Positions 33,884 through 43,457 are shown, counted from the first letter of the stretch. The stretch: 64,000 bases of DNA from CAZIVP01 sp964542915 (GCA_964542915.1 CAZIVP010000002.1:124001-188000), one strand, 5' to 3'. Numbers and translations: made by a program. The notes: generated by a model from the sequence alone, not told the origin.

Positions 33884-35722
33884 TTAGCCGAGATGCGCCT
33901 CCACCCGTTTACGAATCGCATCCAAACGGCGACGGGCTTCATCCTGCAATGATTGACACTCTTTTTTCATCTTGTCAACATAGACCTGATCTTCGATATC
34001 GTGTAAATTGATTCGTACGTTATAGATGCCGCCGACTACGCCGGAATATGCCATGAAAGCTCCGACGCCCACATCGGTGATGGAGCCCGGGTTGCCCTTT
34101 TCCACCACAATCTCGGCAATTTTAATGGCTTCGAGACTGTTGCGGGCTGTTAGAAGCGGAACCAAAACCGCTTCCTTTAAGCCGTCTTGCATGGCCTGGC
34201 GACGTTTTTGTTTTTCTTCCTCCGTGTCTTTTGGCAAGCGACGCGCTTCCATATAAGCATTGAAGGCGTTGGTATCAGCGTCCACCGCACGCACCAACTC
34301 GGCTTTGACGTTCTGTGCACGTTCGGCGGCGTCGTTCAGAATAGCGTCTACCTTTTCACTGCCGCGTTTATTGGCGGTTAAGTTGCTAACCATCGAGCTT
34401 AAGGCCGCCCCCAGGGAACCGGCCAGGGCTGCTATGGATCCGCCGCCGGGCGCAGGCGATTCGCGGGAGACTTCATCCAAAAAATCTTTTACGTTCATGG
34501 TTACCAGTGGCTGATCCAGATCATCGGGTAAACCGATAACGCGTTCTTTAATATCGAAGTTGGACACATCGTTCAATCCAAGTGATTGTACGGCGGTCTG
34601 AAGCACATCGCGGATGGGAATACCCGGCGAGCGTCCCTGTTTTTTCAAATAATATTTTCCCGTCTCCACCAGAGCGGGATAAGGGACCAGACCCACAACC
34701 TCGCTGCCGGTTACGATTAATCCCCGTTCGGCTGCAAGTCGGCGGGTTTCCTCGAGGACGTGATGCATCGAAGTAACTTTATAATTGGTAAGGTTAATGG
34801 AAATCTGAGCGCGATCGTATTCCGGTACCATCCACCCGATGGCTTTGCAGTTAGGAAACTTGCCCGGTTTTTTCACGGATTGGCCTTCCGGTTGATCAGG
34901 TTCAATACCATGCAGTTTCAACAAATCATTTAGATCATAATCGTGCTCTTTTTGACAATGATCCGACGTTTCCCGAATCGTTTTACCGACAAATTCACAA
35001 TTGCCGCATGGATATTTGCCTTTTTCGTATTTTAAAATCCGGGTACCTTTAAAGTAAAACGGATGTGTATTGCCTTCTCGCGCCGAACGTCCCTTTTCAC
35101 GCAATTCGAAGGCAATATCGGTGGCGTATTTAGGCTCGCGGGTATTCAGACTGATATTATAAGCGATTAAAAATTCGCGGACGCCAATAACGGTCGCGCC
35201 GGATCGGGCATTGAATTCCGCCGGACCGTAATCCGGTTTCCATTCCGCTTTTTTTAGTTTATCCGGAAGTGCCTCGTATTCGCCCTGCCGTATTACGGCG
35301 AGATTTTCCCTTTCCGGCTTGCTGGCGGATTTTTCGTACAGGTAAACAGGAATCTGCAACTCCTCGCCAACCCGCTGTGCCAACTCTTTGGACAACGCAA
35401 CGCACTCTTCGACTGATATGCCGTCAACCGGCACAAACGGGCAAACATCCGTTGCACCCATGCGCGGATGGGAGCCGCTGTGTTTGGACATATCGATTAA
35501 TTCACTGGCTTTTTTGATCGCCTGAAAGGCCGCCTCTCTAACACCATCCGGATTCCCCACAAAAGTAACCACGGTCCGATTCATTTCTTTACCGGGATCC
35601 ACATCCAATAATTTCACACCGTCTATCGCTTCAATCGTATTCGTGATCTGTTTGATCACATCCATATTGCTACCTTCGGAAAAATTGGGCACACATTCGA
35701 TCAAAGGCTGACTCATATCCAC
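33884..35722 (-). CDS. ftcD: Bifunctional glutamate formimidoyltransferase / formimidoyl-THF cyclodeaminase with Cys/His insert
   Basis: 612 residues, about 70 longer than the vertebrate fusion FTCD. The N-terminal transferase half has ECVPNFSEG and the catalytic His82 in SKHSGSHPRMGATDV; the C-terminal cyclodeaminase (about 405-605) has SPAPGGGSIAAL and DTNAFNAYMEA. Between residues ~220 and ~290 an insert carries C239, C242, H255 and H260 (CxxC-x12-HxxxxH), a likely zinc site. The enzyme moves the formimino group of histidine degradation onto tetrahydrofolate. No hutH, hutU or hutI gene is in the window. The fused order is the normal one, so this is not an assembly artefact. Confidence 0.92.
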   Translation of the reverse strand: MDMSQPLIECVPNFSEGSNMDVIKQITNTIEAIDGVKLLDVDPGKEMNRTVVTFVGNPDGVREAAFQAIKKASELIDMSKHSGSHPRMGATDVCPFVPVDGISVEECVALSKELAQRVGEELQIPVYLYEKSASKPERENLAVIRQGEYEALPDKLKKAEWKPDYGPAEFNARSGATVIGVREFLIAYNISLNTREPKYATDIAFELREKGRSAREGNTHPFYFKGTRILKYEKGKYPCGNCEFVGKTIRETSDHCQKEHDYDLNDLLKLHGIEPDQPEGQSVKKPGKFPNCKAIGWMVPEYDRAQISINLTNYKVTSMHHVLEETRRLAAERGLIVTGSEVVGLVPYPALVETGKYYLKKQGRSPGIPIRDVLQTAVQSLGLNDVSNFDIKERVIGLPDDLDQPLVTMNVKDFLDEVSRESPAPGGGSIAALAGSLGAALSSMVSNLTANKRGSEKVDAILNDAAERAQNVKAELVRAVDADTNAFNAYMEARRLPKDTEEEKQKRRQAMQDGLKEAVLVPLLTARNSLEAIKIAEIVVEKGNPGSITDVGVGAFMAYSGVVGGIYNVRINLHDIEDQVYVDKMKKECQSLQDEARRRLDAIRKRVEAHLG

Positions 35723-35930
35723 CTCTATGGCATGTAATTCAACTCCCGTACAAATAAGACGTTAAAGATACTAAGTGCGGTCTTTAAATGCAATTAAGGC
35801 TTTTCTCAAATAAACATCCGGGTCTCTTGAAGCGCCGCTTGACTTTTCTAACTTGTTTATCATGACGAACAGATCCATCCATAATTTGAAGAATGTTTCG
35901 CTTTTATTTTCGTCTGTAAAGCTATTATGA

Positions 35931-35960
35931 TTGATTAAAATCTTTGCCAATAAATATGAT
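35931..35960 (+). promoter_or_regulatory. Probable sigma70 promoter of the Nudix gene
   Basis: TTGATT (35931-35936) and TATGAT (35955-35960) are 18 bases apart and match four and five of six consensus positions. Transcription would begin near 35967, about 40 bases before the Nudix start codon. This is the only plus-strand gene in the first 50 kb and so needs its own promoter here. Confidence 0.4.
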
Positions 35961-36007
35961 TTTTAACAAATTGAGGTCAATCATAAAAATCACATCCGGA
36001 GATGCAG

Positions 36008-36562
36008 ATGAAAAGTCCATGGCAACGATTATCATCACGCGAGATATATAAGAATGACTGGATTCGGTTGCGCGAAGATAAGGTGATTACACCCGGCGGG
36101 GCACCCGGCATTTACGGGGTGGTCGAAGCCCATCCAGCGCTGGCTATCGTACCGCTAAGCGATGATATGCATACGTATTTGGTGGGCCAGTATCGTTATA
36201 CCCTCGATGTTTATTCCTGGGAAGTACCGGAAGGCGGCGGCCTCCCGGATGAAACGCCCCTGCAGGGGGCAAAACGTGAGTTAATGGAAGAAACCGGGCT
36301 TGCCGCCGAAAAGTGGACTTTTTTAGATACACTTTACACCAGTAACAGCTTTACGAATGAAATCGGATATGTTTTTCTTGCCGAGGGATTAAAATACAAA
36401 ACCGCACGTCCTGATCATACCGAAGAATTACAACTGCGGAAACTACCTTTTAAAGACGCCTGGCAAATGACCCTGGACGGCGAAATCAAGGATGCCTTGG
36501 CGGTAATTGCTTTAATGCGTGTCCACTATTTTTTGCAGAAACAAGGCCGATTTAATCTCTAA
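36008..36562 (+). CDS. Nudix hydrolase (ADP-ribose pyrophosphatase-like)
   Basis: 184 residues from the ATG at 36008. An earlier ATG at 36002 abuts the GGAG ribosome-binding site (35998-36001), leaving no spacing, so I prefer the second, six bases away. The Nudix box fits G-x5-E-x7-REUxEExGU exactly: GGGLPDETPLQGAKRELMEETGL region at about residues 77-99. The preceding YRYTLDVYSWEVPEGG block is typical of ADP-ribose/ADP-sugar pyrophosphatases (NudF-like). It hydrolyses nucleoside-diphosphate compounds in the cytosol. It is an isolated plus-strand gene, convergent with the AI-2E-type gene, 33 bp between stops. Confidence 0.9.
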   Translation: MKSPWQRLSSREIYKNDWIRLREDKVITPGGAPGIYGVVEAHPALAIVPLSDDMHTYLVGQYRYTLDVYSWEVPEGGGLPDETPLQGAKRELMEETGLAAEKWTFLDTLYTSNSFTNEIGYVFLAEGLKYKTARPDHTEELQLRKLPFKDAWQMTLDGEIKDALAVIALMRVHYFLQKQGRFNL

Positions 36563-36595
36563 ATTAATTTGCATGAAGATTTAAAACATCGTTGC

Positions 36596-37675
36596 TTAAC
36601 CGGCGTTTTTACCCCGCAAGAACACGCTTAAGAAGCGCAGGGATTTAATGTTTTCGAATACGATGGTTATTGTTCCCAAAATAGGTACGGCGAGAATCAT
36701 ACCGACGACGCCCCAGATATAGCCCCAAAAGATCAGTGAAAGAATGACCATCAAAGGGCTTAAATTAAGGGAGCGCCCCATCATCCTCGGCTCCACCAGA
36801 TTGCCCATCAGCAACTGAACCAGCGAAATGATTAAAAGCATCCAAAAGGCCGGCGCGAAAGAACCAAACTGGACAATACTGAAAAGTGCCGGCATTATGG
36901 TCGCAATAATAGAACCAATATTGGGGATAAAATTAAAAAGAAAAATAATAAATCCCCAGAAAATGGCGAAATCCAACCCGAACGAATAAAAAACGATGAT
37001 ACTGATGAACCCGGTTAGGATACTGATGAGCGTTTTTGCGGCAATATATTTCTGAACCTGTTTCGTTACATTGCCCAGTATATCCAGAATACGCTCGGCC
37101 TGATCCTGTTTAAAAGCCCTGAGGATTTTGTCATTAATATTGCGTTTTCCCATCAATAGGTACGCGATGAAAATGATCACGATAAACATTTTGAATACAA
37201 ATGTAAAAAAATTGCCTACACTGCTCAGTAGATTGGTTGCGATTGAAAAGCTACGCTGCTCGTCGAGCCATTCCAGATTTTTCCACTGTCTCAGGTTAAT
37301 CGGTTGACCAAGAAACGACTCCAGTTTGGTCACCGTATCGGTAATCAGAACTTGGAAACGATCCAGATAAATAGGCAGTTGATTAACAAAATTCTGGACG
37401 CTTGTATAAATCAATAATCCGAGCAAATATAAAAGGATAAACGCTAAAATCAGCGTAAGGATGACTGCAATTACAGTCGGTATTTTAATGCGCTGCATCA
37501 GATTAACAATCGGGTCCAATACAAACGACAAAAAGAGTGCAATCATAAACGGTAAAATGACAGTTTGGCCGATGACCAGCACCCATACGATCAAGAATAA
37601 AATGATGAGACCAAGTGCGATATTGATAAAATTACCGCCTGCCGGCGGCAGATTCGCATACTGTAAATTTTTCAT
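36596..37675 (-). CDS. AI-2E (PerM/TqsA) family transporter
   Basis: 359 residues with about eight hydrophobic helices: paired N-terminal helices (about 14-50), a third at 62-90, the long amphipathic loop (about 95-155), and a C-terminal set (about 205-345) with the family block LVEPRMMGRSLNLSPLMVILSL. Members export autoinducer-2, or act as Na+/H+ or generic permeases, so the substrate is uncertain. The stop of the upstream thioredoxin-like gene is four bases before the ATG, so these two form a transcription unit. Confidence 0.9.
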   Translation of the reverse strand: MKNLQYANLPPAGGNFINIALGLIILFLIVWVLVIGQTVILPFMIALFLSFVLDPIVNLMQRIKIPTVIAVILTLILAFILLYLLGLLIYTSVQNFVNQLPIYLDRFQVLITDTVTKLESFLGQPINLRQWKNLEWLDEQRSFSIATNLLSSVGNFFTFVFKMFIVIIFIAYLLMGKRNINDKILRAFKQDQAERILDILGNVTKQVQKYIAAKTLISILTGFISIIVFYSFGLDFAIFWGFIIFLFNFIPNIGSIIATIMPALFSIVQFGSFAPAFWMLLIISLVQLLMGNLVEPRMMGRSLNLSPLMVILSLIFWGYIWGVVGMILAVPILGTITIVFENIKSLRFLSVFLRGKNAG

Positions 37676-37679
37676 TGAA

Positions 37680-38216
37680 TTATACCGTTTTTTTCAACGT
37701 GGTGTTAAGTTTCATTGTAAAATCTTGTAAAATGCTTTTGCCCCGGTCCCTGGCGTAAAAATGCCTGATTTTTTTACGTACATCACTCGCTTCAAGGCGG
37801 CCTTCGTTAATGTCCTCACGATGTTGCTCAAAAATATCCTGTGCTTTTTCAGAACGTGGCCCGAATCGCATTAGATAATTTCCGTCTGCATCCATCACAA
37901 TCACGACCGGAATGGCGCGCTTGCCGTTCGTCAGAAATTGATCCATTAACTGAGGTTCATCATCTCTCAAAACGATACGAATTTCGGCCGGCGTGTCTTT
38001 AAGGTATTTTTCCAAAACCGAAATGGTTGCCGTTGAATCGCCGCATTTTGGAACCGTAATGATCAGAATGTTTAGTTCCGGCAAATCCGGAGGTATATCG
38101 GGTACAACAGCCTTTTTATAGTGCAAGTCATACACAGGCTTCTGCTCCTTAAGCATGTCCTTATATTCGTCAAGGGTCCAAGCTTTCTTAAATTCATCCA
38201 TGAAATTCATTAACAA
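37680..38216 (-). CDS. Thioredoxin-like protein with a single active-site cysteine
   Basis: 178 residues. The central fold (about 48-125) has the thioredoxin-like strand ILIITVPKCGDSTAT and the cis-Pro motif AIPVVIVMD, close to the small Bacillus-type thioredoxins that have WCGDC. Here the tryptophan is lost and the second cysteine is Ser (KCGDS), leaving one cysteine at about residue 58. The protein is therefore monothiol, more like a peroxiredoxin-reducing or glutathionylation adaptor than a disulfide reductase. It has an ~45-residue N-terminal extension and a helical C-terminus. Any of the early Met codons (1, 3, 6) could be the start. It precedes the AI-2E-type gene. Confidence 0.75.
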   Translation of the reverse strand: MLMNFMDEFKKAWTLDEYKDMLKEQKPVYDLHYKKAVVPDIPPDLPELNILIITVPKCGDSTATISVLEKYLKDTPAEIRIVLRDDEPQLMDQFLTNGKRAIPVVIVMDADGNYLMRFGPRSEKAQDIFEQHREDINEGRLEASDVRKKIRHFYARDRGKSILQDFTMKLNTTLKKTV

Positions 38217-38339
38217 TCCTCGCTCTCCATTCCTATATTATTTGAACTTTCGATTTGCCTGTTCGATTTACGCCTGACAGCGTTGCTCTTTGTCGCCATT
38301 CACGCGTTTCGACGAACGTTGCAAGGCCTCCTTACAGAT

Positions 38340-39698
38340 TCAGGCAATCCAAATCGTCTTTATGTTGACAAATTCTTTGATGCCGTAATGGGATAACTCC
38401 CTGCCATAACCGGACTTTTTGATGCCGCCGAATGGCAATCGCGGATCGGATTTGGTCATACCGTTTACAAACACCGCCCCGGCACGAATACGTCTTGCAA
38501 GTTTCAGGGCTCTTTCGGTGTTCCCGCTCCACAAACTCGCACCCAAACCAAATTCGGAGTCATTTGCCACGGCGATGGCTTCTTCCTCATCTTTAACCGG
38601 TATGATGGCCGAAACGGGGCCAAAGGTTTCTTCGGAATACACCGGCATGTCTTTTTTTACGCCACTCAGGACGGTCGGCTCATAGAATGCGCCGCTGCGT
38701 TGCATTCGCCGACCGCCGGTTAATACCCTGGCGCCCTTCGCAATCGATTCATTTACCTGCCGCTCCAATTCTTCCAGTAAATCCATGCGGGCGAGTGGTC
38801 CGGCGTCGTTTTCTTCATCCAGCGGATTGCCAACTTTTAAATTCCGCATAATTGCGGTTTGTTGCTGTTCAAATGCTTTCAACCGGGATTCCACCACAAT
38901 AAAACGTTTGGCCGCGATGCAACTCTGGCCGGTATTGATCATGCGGGCTTTAGCAGACGTCTTGACACAAGCAGGGATGTCGGCATCGTCGAGAACGATA
39001 AAGGGATCCGAGCCGCCCAATTCCAGCACGCTTTTTTTGATGGCATCGCCTGCAACGGATGCGACTTTTTTACCGGCGGGCTCGCTTCCGGTTAGTGTAA
39101 CCGCAGTAATACGTCCATGGCGAATCACATTCTCCACCTGGCTTGAAGGAATCATAAGGGTGCGGAACAGATGATCGGGAAAACCGGCCTCCCTAAAAAC
39201 TTCCTCAATGGCAAGAGCGCATCCGGGAACATTGGAGGCATGTTTCAGCACAGCACTATTACCCGCCATAATGGACGGCGCTGCAAAGCGAAATACCTGC
39301 CAAAAGGGAAAATTCCAGGGCATTATTGCCAAAATGACGCCCAACGGTTCAAACGCTACGATGCTCTTCGAAGCGTCGCTTTGGATCGCTTCGTCGGATA
39401 AAAACGTTTCGGCGTTGTCAGCATAATAATCACATACCCATGCACATTTCTCGATTTCCGAACGCGATTCTCGGATAACCTTCCCCATTTCCAGGCTGAT
39501 CAATTTCCCGTATTCGTCAACTCGATCCCTCAGCACCCGGGCCGCCCGTTTCATGTATGTGCGTCGTTCATCGAATGAGGTGTTCCTCCATTTTAAAAAT
39601 CCTTGATACGCGGATTCGATGATTGCGGCGACTTCATCTCCCGTGTGTTCTTTGTATTCTTCAATCACCGTGTTATCAACCGGATTAATGGCTTTCAT
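38340..39698 (-). CDS. NAD(P)-dependent aldehyde dehydrogenase (succinate-semialdehyde type)
   Basis: 452 residues from the ATG at 39698, which follows GGGAGG; thirteen codons upstream are in frame but lack a site. The coenzyme/active-site set is complete: MPWNFPFW, ELGGSDP with the general-base Glu, the catalytic Cys in NTGQSCIAAKR, and EETFGP. The shortened N-terminus and FGGIKKSGYGRELS resemble GabD-like succinate-semialdehyde dehydrogenases, but other short-chain aldehydes are possible. Preceded by the LysE gene on the same strand, 105 bp away. Confidence 0.9.
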   Translation of the reverse strand: MKAINPVDNTVIEEYKEHTGDEVAAIIESAYQGFLKWRNTSFDERRTYMKRAARVLRDRVDEYGKLISLEMGKVIRESRSEIEKCAWVCDYYADNAETFLSDEAIQSDASKSIVAFEPLGVILAIMPWNFPFWQVFRFAAPSIMAGNSAVLKHASNVPGCALAIEEVFREAGFPDHLFRTLMIPSSQVENVIRHGRITAVTLTGSEPAGKKVASVAGDAIKKSVLELGGSDPFIVLDDADIPACVKTSAKARMINTGQSCIAAKRFIVVESRLKAFEQQQTAIMRNLKVGNPLDEENDAGPLARMDLLEELERQVNESIAKGARVLTGGRRMQRSGAFYEPTVLSGVKKDMPVYSEETFGPVSAIIPVKDEEEAIAVANDSEFGLGASLWSGNTERALKLARRIRAGAVFVNGMTKSDPRLPFGGIKKSGYGRELSHYGIKEFVNIKTIWIA

Positions 39699-39803
39699 AC
39701 GAACCTCCCGGTTCTCTTTTATAATGATTGCCTGCATTGCATTACGCTTGTTTAGATGCTGCCAAGATAAACAGGCGCCCCTTTGTTTTCAAGAAACCTT
39801 TTA

Positions 39804-40643
39804 TCACGCTACAAGCGGCAACAGCAGCTTTAAGATCAAATACATCCCGAATAATATTAAAAAAACACCCAAACCACGTATCAGTGTATTCAAAATGTTT
39901 AAACGTATATTCTTTCGGTTACGGGTTAAAAAACGAGTCAGAATATAAAACCAGATAATGGTGCCAAGCGCAACAAACGCCGCATAACCGATACTCAGGA
40001 CAACCGTCCATCTTGACAAAGAAAACTCCTCTTCCGTACGGCTATCGGTTTGATCGAGATACTTTTGTAAATTATCAATATCCATTTCGTTGTTGAGCGC
40101 CGATGATTCCGTGGATTCGTGCTCATTCAGCGATTGTACATTCTTACCAATTATAGCATCCAAACCGCCCACATTTAAGCCGAAAGAGGCCGCCATGCTC
40201 AGTACTATAAAGGACGAAGTTAACCAACCGATTAATAGCGTGGGATTGAAGAGATTAATCAAAAGGCCGGAAAAGAAACCACTGCGTTTTTCAAGTCGTT
40301 GTATCCTTTGAGGTAAGTGTATCTGTTCTTCAATGTGGTTAAAATCAATTTGGGTTCGAAAAATACGAAATCCGATAAATATGATGATGATTCCGCCGAT
40401 GGCTAATATAAGTGGTATGTAGGGCGCATACGTTTCAAATAATTGCGTAAAACCGAAAATTGCAAGAAAACAGTAAATAAAATCGACGATGGCCGCGCCC
40501 AAAGCCGCCATAAGACTGAACCGGAATTGGCCTTTAAGACTATGGGAGGTGATCAGGATACTGATAGGGCCGGCAACCGGCATCGAAAAAATGAAACCGA
40601 CCAAACCACCGACCAGGCTCACCGTGATCAAACTCTCGATCAT
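39804..40643 (-). CDS. LysE-family exporter with a hydrophilic central insert
   Basis: 279 residues. Six hydrophobic helices: three N-terminal with the family motif MPVAGPISILI (about 21-31), one around NLFNPTLLIGWL (about 130-141), and two at the C-terminus. A ~60-residue acidic insert (about 158-215, GKNVQSLNEHESTESSALNN and onward) lies between the helices, longer than the usual loop. Members export amino acids or other small solutes. An isolated gene, with 351 bases of non-coding DNA before the next gene on its 5' side. Confidence 0.85.
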   Translation of the reverse strand: MIESLITVSLVGGLVGFIFSMPVAGPISILITSHSLKGQFRFSLMAALGAAIVDFIYCFLAIFGFTQLFETYAPYIPLILAIGGIIIIFIGFRIFRTQIDFNHIEEQIHLPQRIQRLEKRSGFFSGLLINLFNPTLLIGWLTSSFIVLSMAASFGLNVGGLDAIIGKNVQSLNEHESTESSALNNEMDIDNLQKYLDQTDSRTEEEFSLSRWTVVLSIGYAAFVALGTIIWFYILTRFLTRNRKNIRLNILNTLIRGLGVFLILFGMYLILKLLLPLVA

Positions 40644-40994
40644 ATACGCGGTCTCCGCTGATTAAAACGAATAAAAATAAGGAAAACACCAATCGAATCC
40701 AATAATTTAATGCCCGCCAAACGTTGACAATACCTTCCGTAAATGGAAAGGCCGAAAACCGAATTTAAAAAAACAGAGTGTTATTTCTATGTTTCTATGT
40801 AAACTGCTTGTTCGATTGAAATGTGGATGATAAACCTTTTTATAAAGATGATGATGTCGTGCCCTTTTGGAGGCCAAATCGAATTCTATTACTTTGGTTT
40901 GCTTACCATAATGAATATAAAAGGAATACTTGTTTCGATTATATCGCACAGACAAGCACGAAGCGAAATCCCTATACCGGCATTGAGCATTGCT
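40644..40994. other. 351-base stretch without a supported gene
   Basis: Short frames of 60-82 codons occur on both strands but are random-looking in composition, have no good ribosome-binding site, and one runs into the alpha/beta hydrolase gene. The stretch presumably holds the LysE gene promoter and the 3' region of the hydrolase gene. No tRNA or clear hairpin is seen. Confidence 0.45.
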
Positions 40995-41972
40995 TTATGT
41001 TCGTAAACGCTCCCAGGCCTGAAAGGTCCGATTGATTTTTCGGGTAATCCAGCTCTGCCATTTCGACTTCCCTTCTTCAAGAAATGCGCTCAGTATACCG
41101 GCTATCTCCTCGGTGCGCAAATACCCGAAAACATTATGGGGCAAGGCTTCGCCGCGGTAAGCATAACGGTTATTAACCTTGATATCATTAACATGAACAT
41201 TCCGTTCATTGGCCTTAAAGAGCTCTGAAAACCCCCCTTTTTGAGCAACTTGATCATCGGGATCATATAAGTTGTACCAGCTTCGGCTTATTTGATCCGG
41301 GACCGTCAACGAATTGGATTCCGTCTTATCATGATCATGCACTTTTGTGAGTTTTTTTAAAACCAGCGGTAAACTTAACGGAGAACCGACGGTTATGAAA
41401 GTATGAATATCAGGAAGATTACTTATCCGGGTCAAAACATCATATGCAATCAGCGACCCCATTGAATGTGCAATCAACATGATAGAGCTACCCTCATATT
41501 TCCGCAGTGTTTGGATTAACCTTCTTTTAATTATCTCTTTGGCGCCTTCACCGTCAGCATGGTTATTTCCATTTTGATTCAAATGATAGTAGAGGTAAAA
41601 ATCTTTGAAATTTGTACGTAAAAACCAGTTGGTTACGCCCGGAATGTGCGTATATAGCGAACGCCCCATGAGGTGTTTATAAAAGCGATCCTTAATTTTA
41701 CGCTTGATGCCCTTCGTATTTAACGAACTTATTTTCTCAGCGGCAACATAGGGATGTTTCACATAGAGTGCATCCTGCGTATCTTTCAACAGCGGATTCA
41801 AAGGCTCGCTATGAAAACAATCCGCCCAGTAAACCAGCTCGAATTTCAGAAATGGGAACGGGCTGCCGATATTATCCAGACCTTCGATAATGGCTTTACG
41901 CCACCACATTTCAAGCACTTGACGGGGCGGCTTATTATCCAGACCATGAATACCAATAATCACTTTGTTCAT
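40995..41972 (-). CDS. Alpha/beta-hydrolase fold protein
   Basis: 325 residues. The N-terminus MNKVIIGIHGLDNKPP gives the oxyanion HG motif, the nucleophile serine is in LIAHSMGSLIAYD (GxSxG-like HSMGS, about residues 165-169), an Asp is in NLYDPDDQVA (about 240) and the final His in LPHNVFGYLRT (about 287), so a catalytic triad is complete. The arrangement resembles lipase or PGAP1-like esterases. Substrate unknown. No signal peptide; a helical lid-like region (about 90-140) is basic. Stands alone between LysE and glycerate kinase genes. Confidence 0.8.
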   Translation of the reverse strand: MNKVIIGIHGLDNKPPRQVLEMWWRKAIIEGLDNIGSPFPFLKFELVYWADCFHSEPLNPLLKDTQDALYVKHPYVAAEKISSLNTKGIKRKIKDRFYKHLMGRSLYTHIPGVTNWFLRTNFKDFYLYYHLNQNGNNHADGEGAKEIIKRRLIQTLRKYEGSSIMLIAHSMGSLIAYDVLTRISNLPDIHTFITVGSPLSLPLVLKKLTKVHDHDKTESNSLTVPDQISRSWYNLYDPDDQVAQKGGFSELFKANERNVHVNDIKVNNRYAYRGEALPHNVFGYLRTEEIAGILSAFLEEGKSKWQSWITRKINRTFQAWERLRT

Positions 41973-42137
41973 GATATCGGCTCATCCAATATTCACATTA
42001 TTTTCGTTTTAAACATTCGGTCGGATTCCGAATAACTTAAAATAGGCGAATTCAAAAAATCTGCTTCTCATTTCAAGCGCGTACGTGTAAACAACAAAAT
42101 TTTTATCAAAATCGATCCCGGTATTTAAAATGGCAAG

Positions 42138-43457
42138 CTACTTAAGTAAAACGATTATGATATCCATAACATTTGTACCTGTCGGTCCCGTTTTAATCAA
42201 GGCATCAACTTTCTCGAAGAAGTGGTAGGCATCGTTGTTATCGAGATAAGCCTGTGCGTTCAACTTTTGCTCACGTGTTTTCCTAATGATTCCCTGGTTC
42301 ACAACGGCGCCTGCTGCGTCTGTAGGACCATCGGTTCCGTCGGTTCCGGCGCTGAGCAGTGTAAAATCATAATCAATGGTTTGCATCTCCTTGAGAGCCG
42401 CTAAAACCAGTTCCTGATTACGTCCCCCTTTGCCTTTTCCTTTTATCGTAACGGTTGTCTCACCGCCGTATATTAAACACAATGGCTCTTTACCCGAACG
42501 TTGTTCCTGTCGTTTTTTTAGCTCAGTGATAATGTTATGCGCCATCTTGCGCGCTTCACCATGCATCGTATCCGTAATAATTTCCGGAGAAAGGCCTTGT
42601 TTACGGGCTTCTTCGGCGGCGGCTTTTAATGCCAACCGGTTATTGCCAAGGATGACATTGAAGACTCTGAAAAAAGTAGCATCCTCCGGTTTTAACGTTT
42701 CGGGATGCTTTCCATTTGAGCCTTCCCGGAGATATTCGAATACCGGCTGAGGGATAGACTCCTGTAATCCGTACTTATCGATCACATCAAGGGCATCGTT
42801 AAATGTTTTGCTATCGGGAGCAGTGGGCCCTGATGCAATGCTCTCGAGCGGATCACCTATAACGTCGGAAACAATAAGCGTGAGACAGTCGGCCGGCGCG
42901 ATTGCTCGTGCCAATTGTCCGCCTTTTACTAGCGAAATATGTTTGCGAATGGTATTAATTTCCGCAATATCAGCGCCGCATGCCAGCAGGCTGTTTGTTG
43001 TTTGCTGCAAATCATTTAGCGAAATGCCCTGCGGTAATTTTTCCAGCAGGGCGGAACCGCCGCCCGAGATAAGACAAATGACCAAATCCCTTTCAGTCGT
43101 CCGTTCTAACAACCCCAAAAGGTCGGCGGTCGCTTCCATACCGTTGTTATCCGTCACGGGATGGCCGGCTTCTTGTATGCGAATCCGGCGGCAATCAGCA
43201 CCGTGTTCGTATTTTACGATAACCAGGCCGTCGCTAAGGCGATCCACCAGCAGTTCTTCCAGCGCTTTGGCCATATAAGCCGACGCTTTTCCTGCGCCAA
43301 CCACAATAATGCGTCTGTATTCCGTGAGATCAAAGGTTCGATCCTTTACCAACAACATTTGGCCCGCCCGTTTGATTTGTTTTTTTATCAGGGCTTCGGG
43401 CTTAACCTCTTCTATGGCGGCGTTAAAAATAGACAGAGCCTGTTTTTTTGAATCCAT
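42138..43457 (-). CDS. Glycerate 2-kinase (MOFRL family)
   Basis: 439 residues. N-terminal DUF4147-type domain with VVGAGKASAYMAKALEE (about 52-68) and ISGGGSALLEKLP (about 129-141); C-terminal MOFRL domain with GGETTVTIKGKGKGGRNQEL and SAGTDGTDGPTDAAGAVV. These enzymes make 2-phosphoglycerate from glycerate, as in serine, glyoxylate or sugar-acid breakdown. It is a lone gene upstream of the heparinase-like pseudogene region and downstream of no obvious pathway partner. Identification is firm. Confidence 0.94.
   Translation of the reverse strand: MDSKKQALSIFNAAIEEVKPEALIKKQIKRAGQMLLVKDRTFDLTEYRRIIVVGAGKASAYMAKALEELLVDRLSDGLVIVKYEHGADCRRIRIQEAGHPVTDNNGMEATADLLGLLERTTERDLVICLISGGGSALLEKLPQGISLNDLQQTTNSLLACGADIAEINTIRKHISLVKGGQLARAIAPADCLTLIVSDVIGDPLESIASGPTAPDSKTFNDALDVIDKYGLQESIPQPVFEYLREGSNGKHPETLKPEDATFFRVFNVILGNNRLALKAAAEEARKQGLSPEIITDTMHGEARKMAHNIITELKKRQEQRSGKEPLCLIYGGETTVTIKGKGKGGRNQELVLAALKEMQTIDYDFTLLSAGTDGTDGPTDAAGAVVNQGIIRKTREQKLNAQAYLDNNDAYHFFEKVDALIKTGPTGTNVMDIIIVLLK

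Noticed and set aside
34833..35065. FtcD insert as a frameshift or assembly error
   Set aside because: The frame is continuous, codon use is normal, and the insert has well spaced Cys and His residues.
40707..41035. Short frames on both strands in the gap before the alpha/beta hydrolase
   Set aside because: No ribosome-binding site or domain, and one runs into the hydrolase gene; probably chance.
42808..43278. A 156-codon plus-strand frame opposite glycerate kinase
   Set aside because: Antisense shadow of an intact conserved gene; no motif seen.
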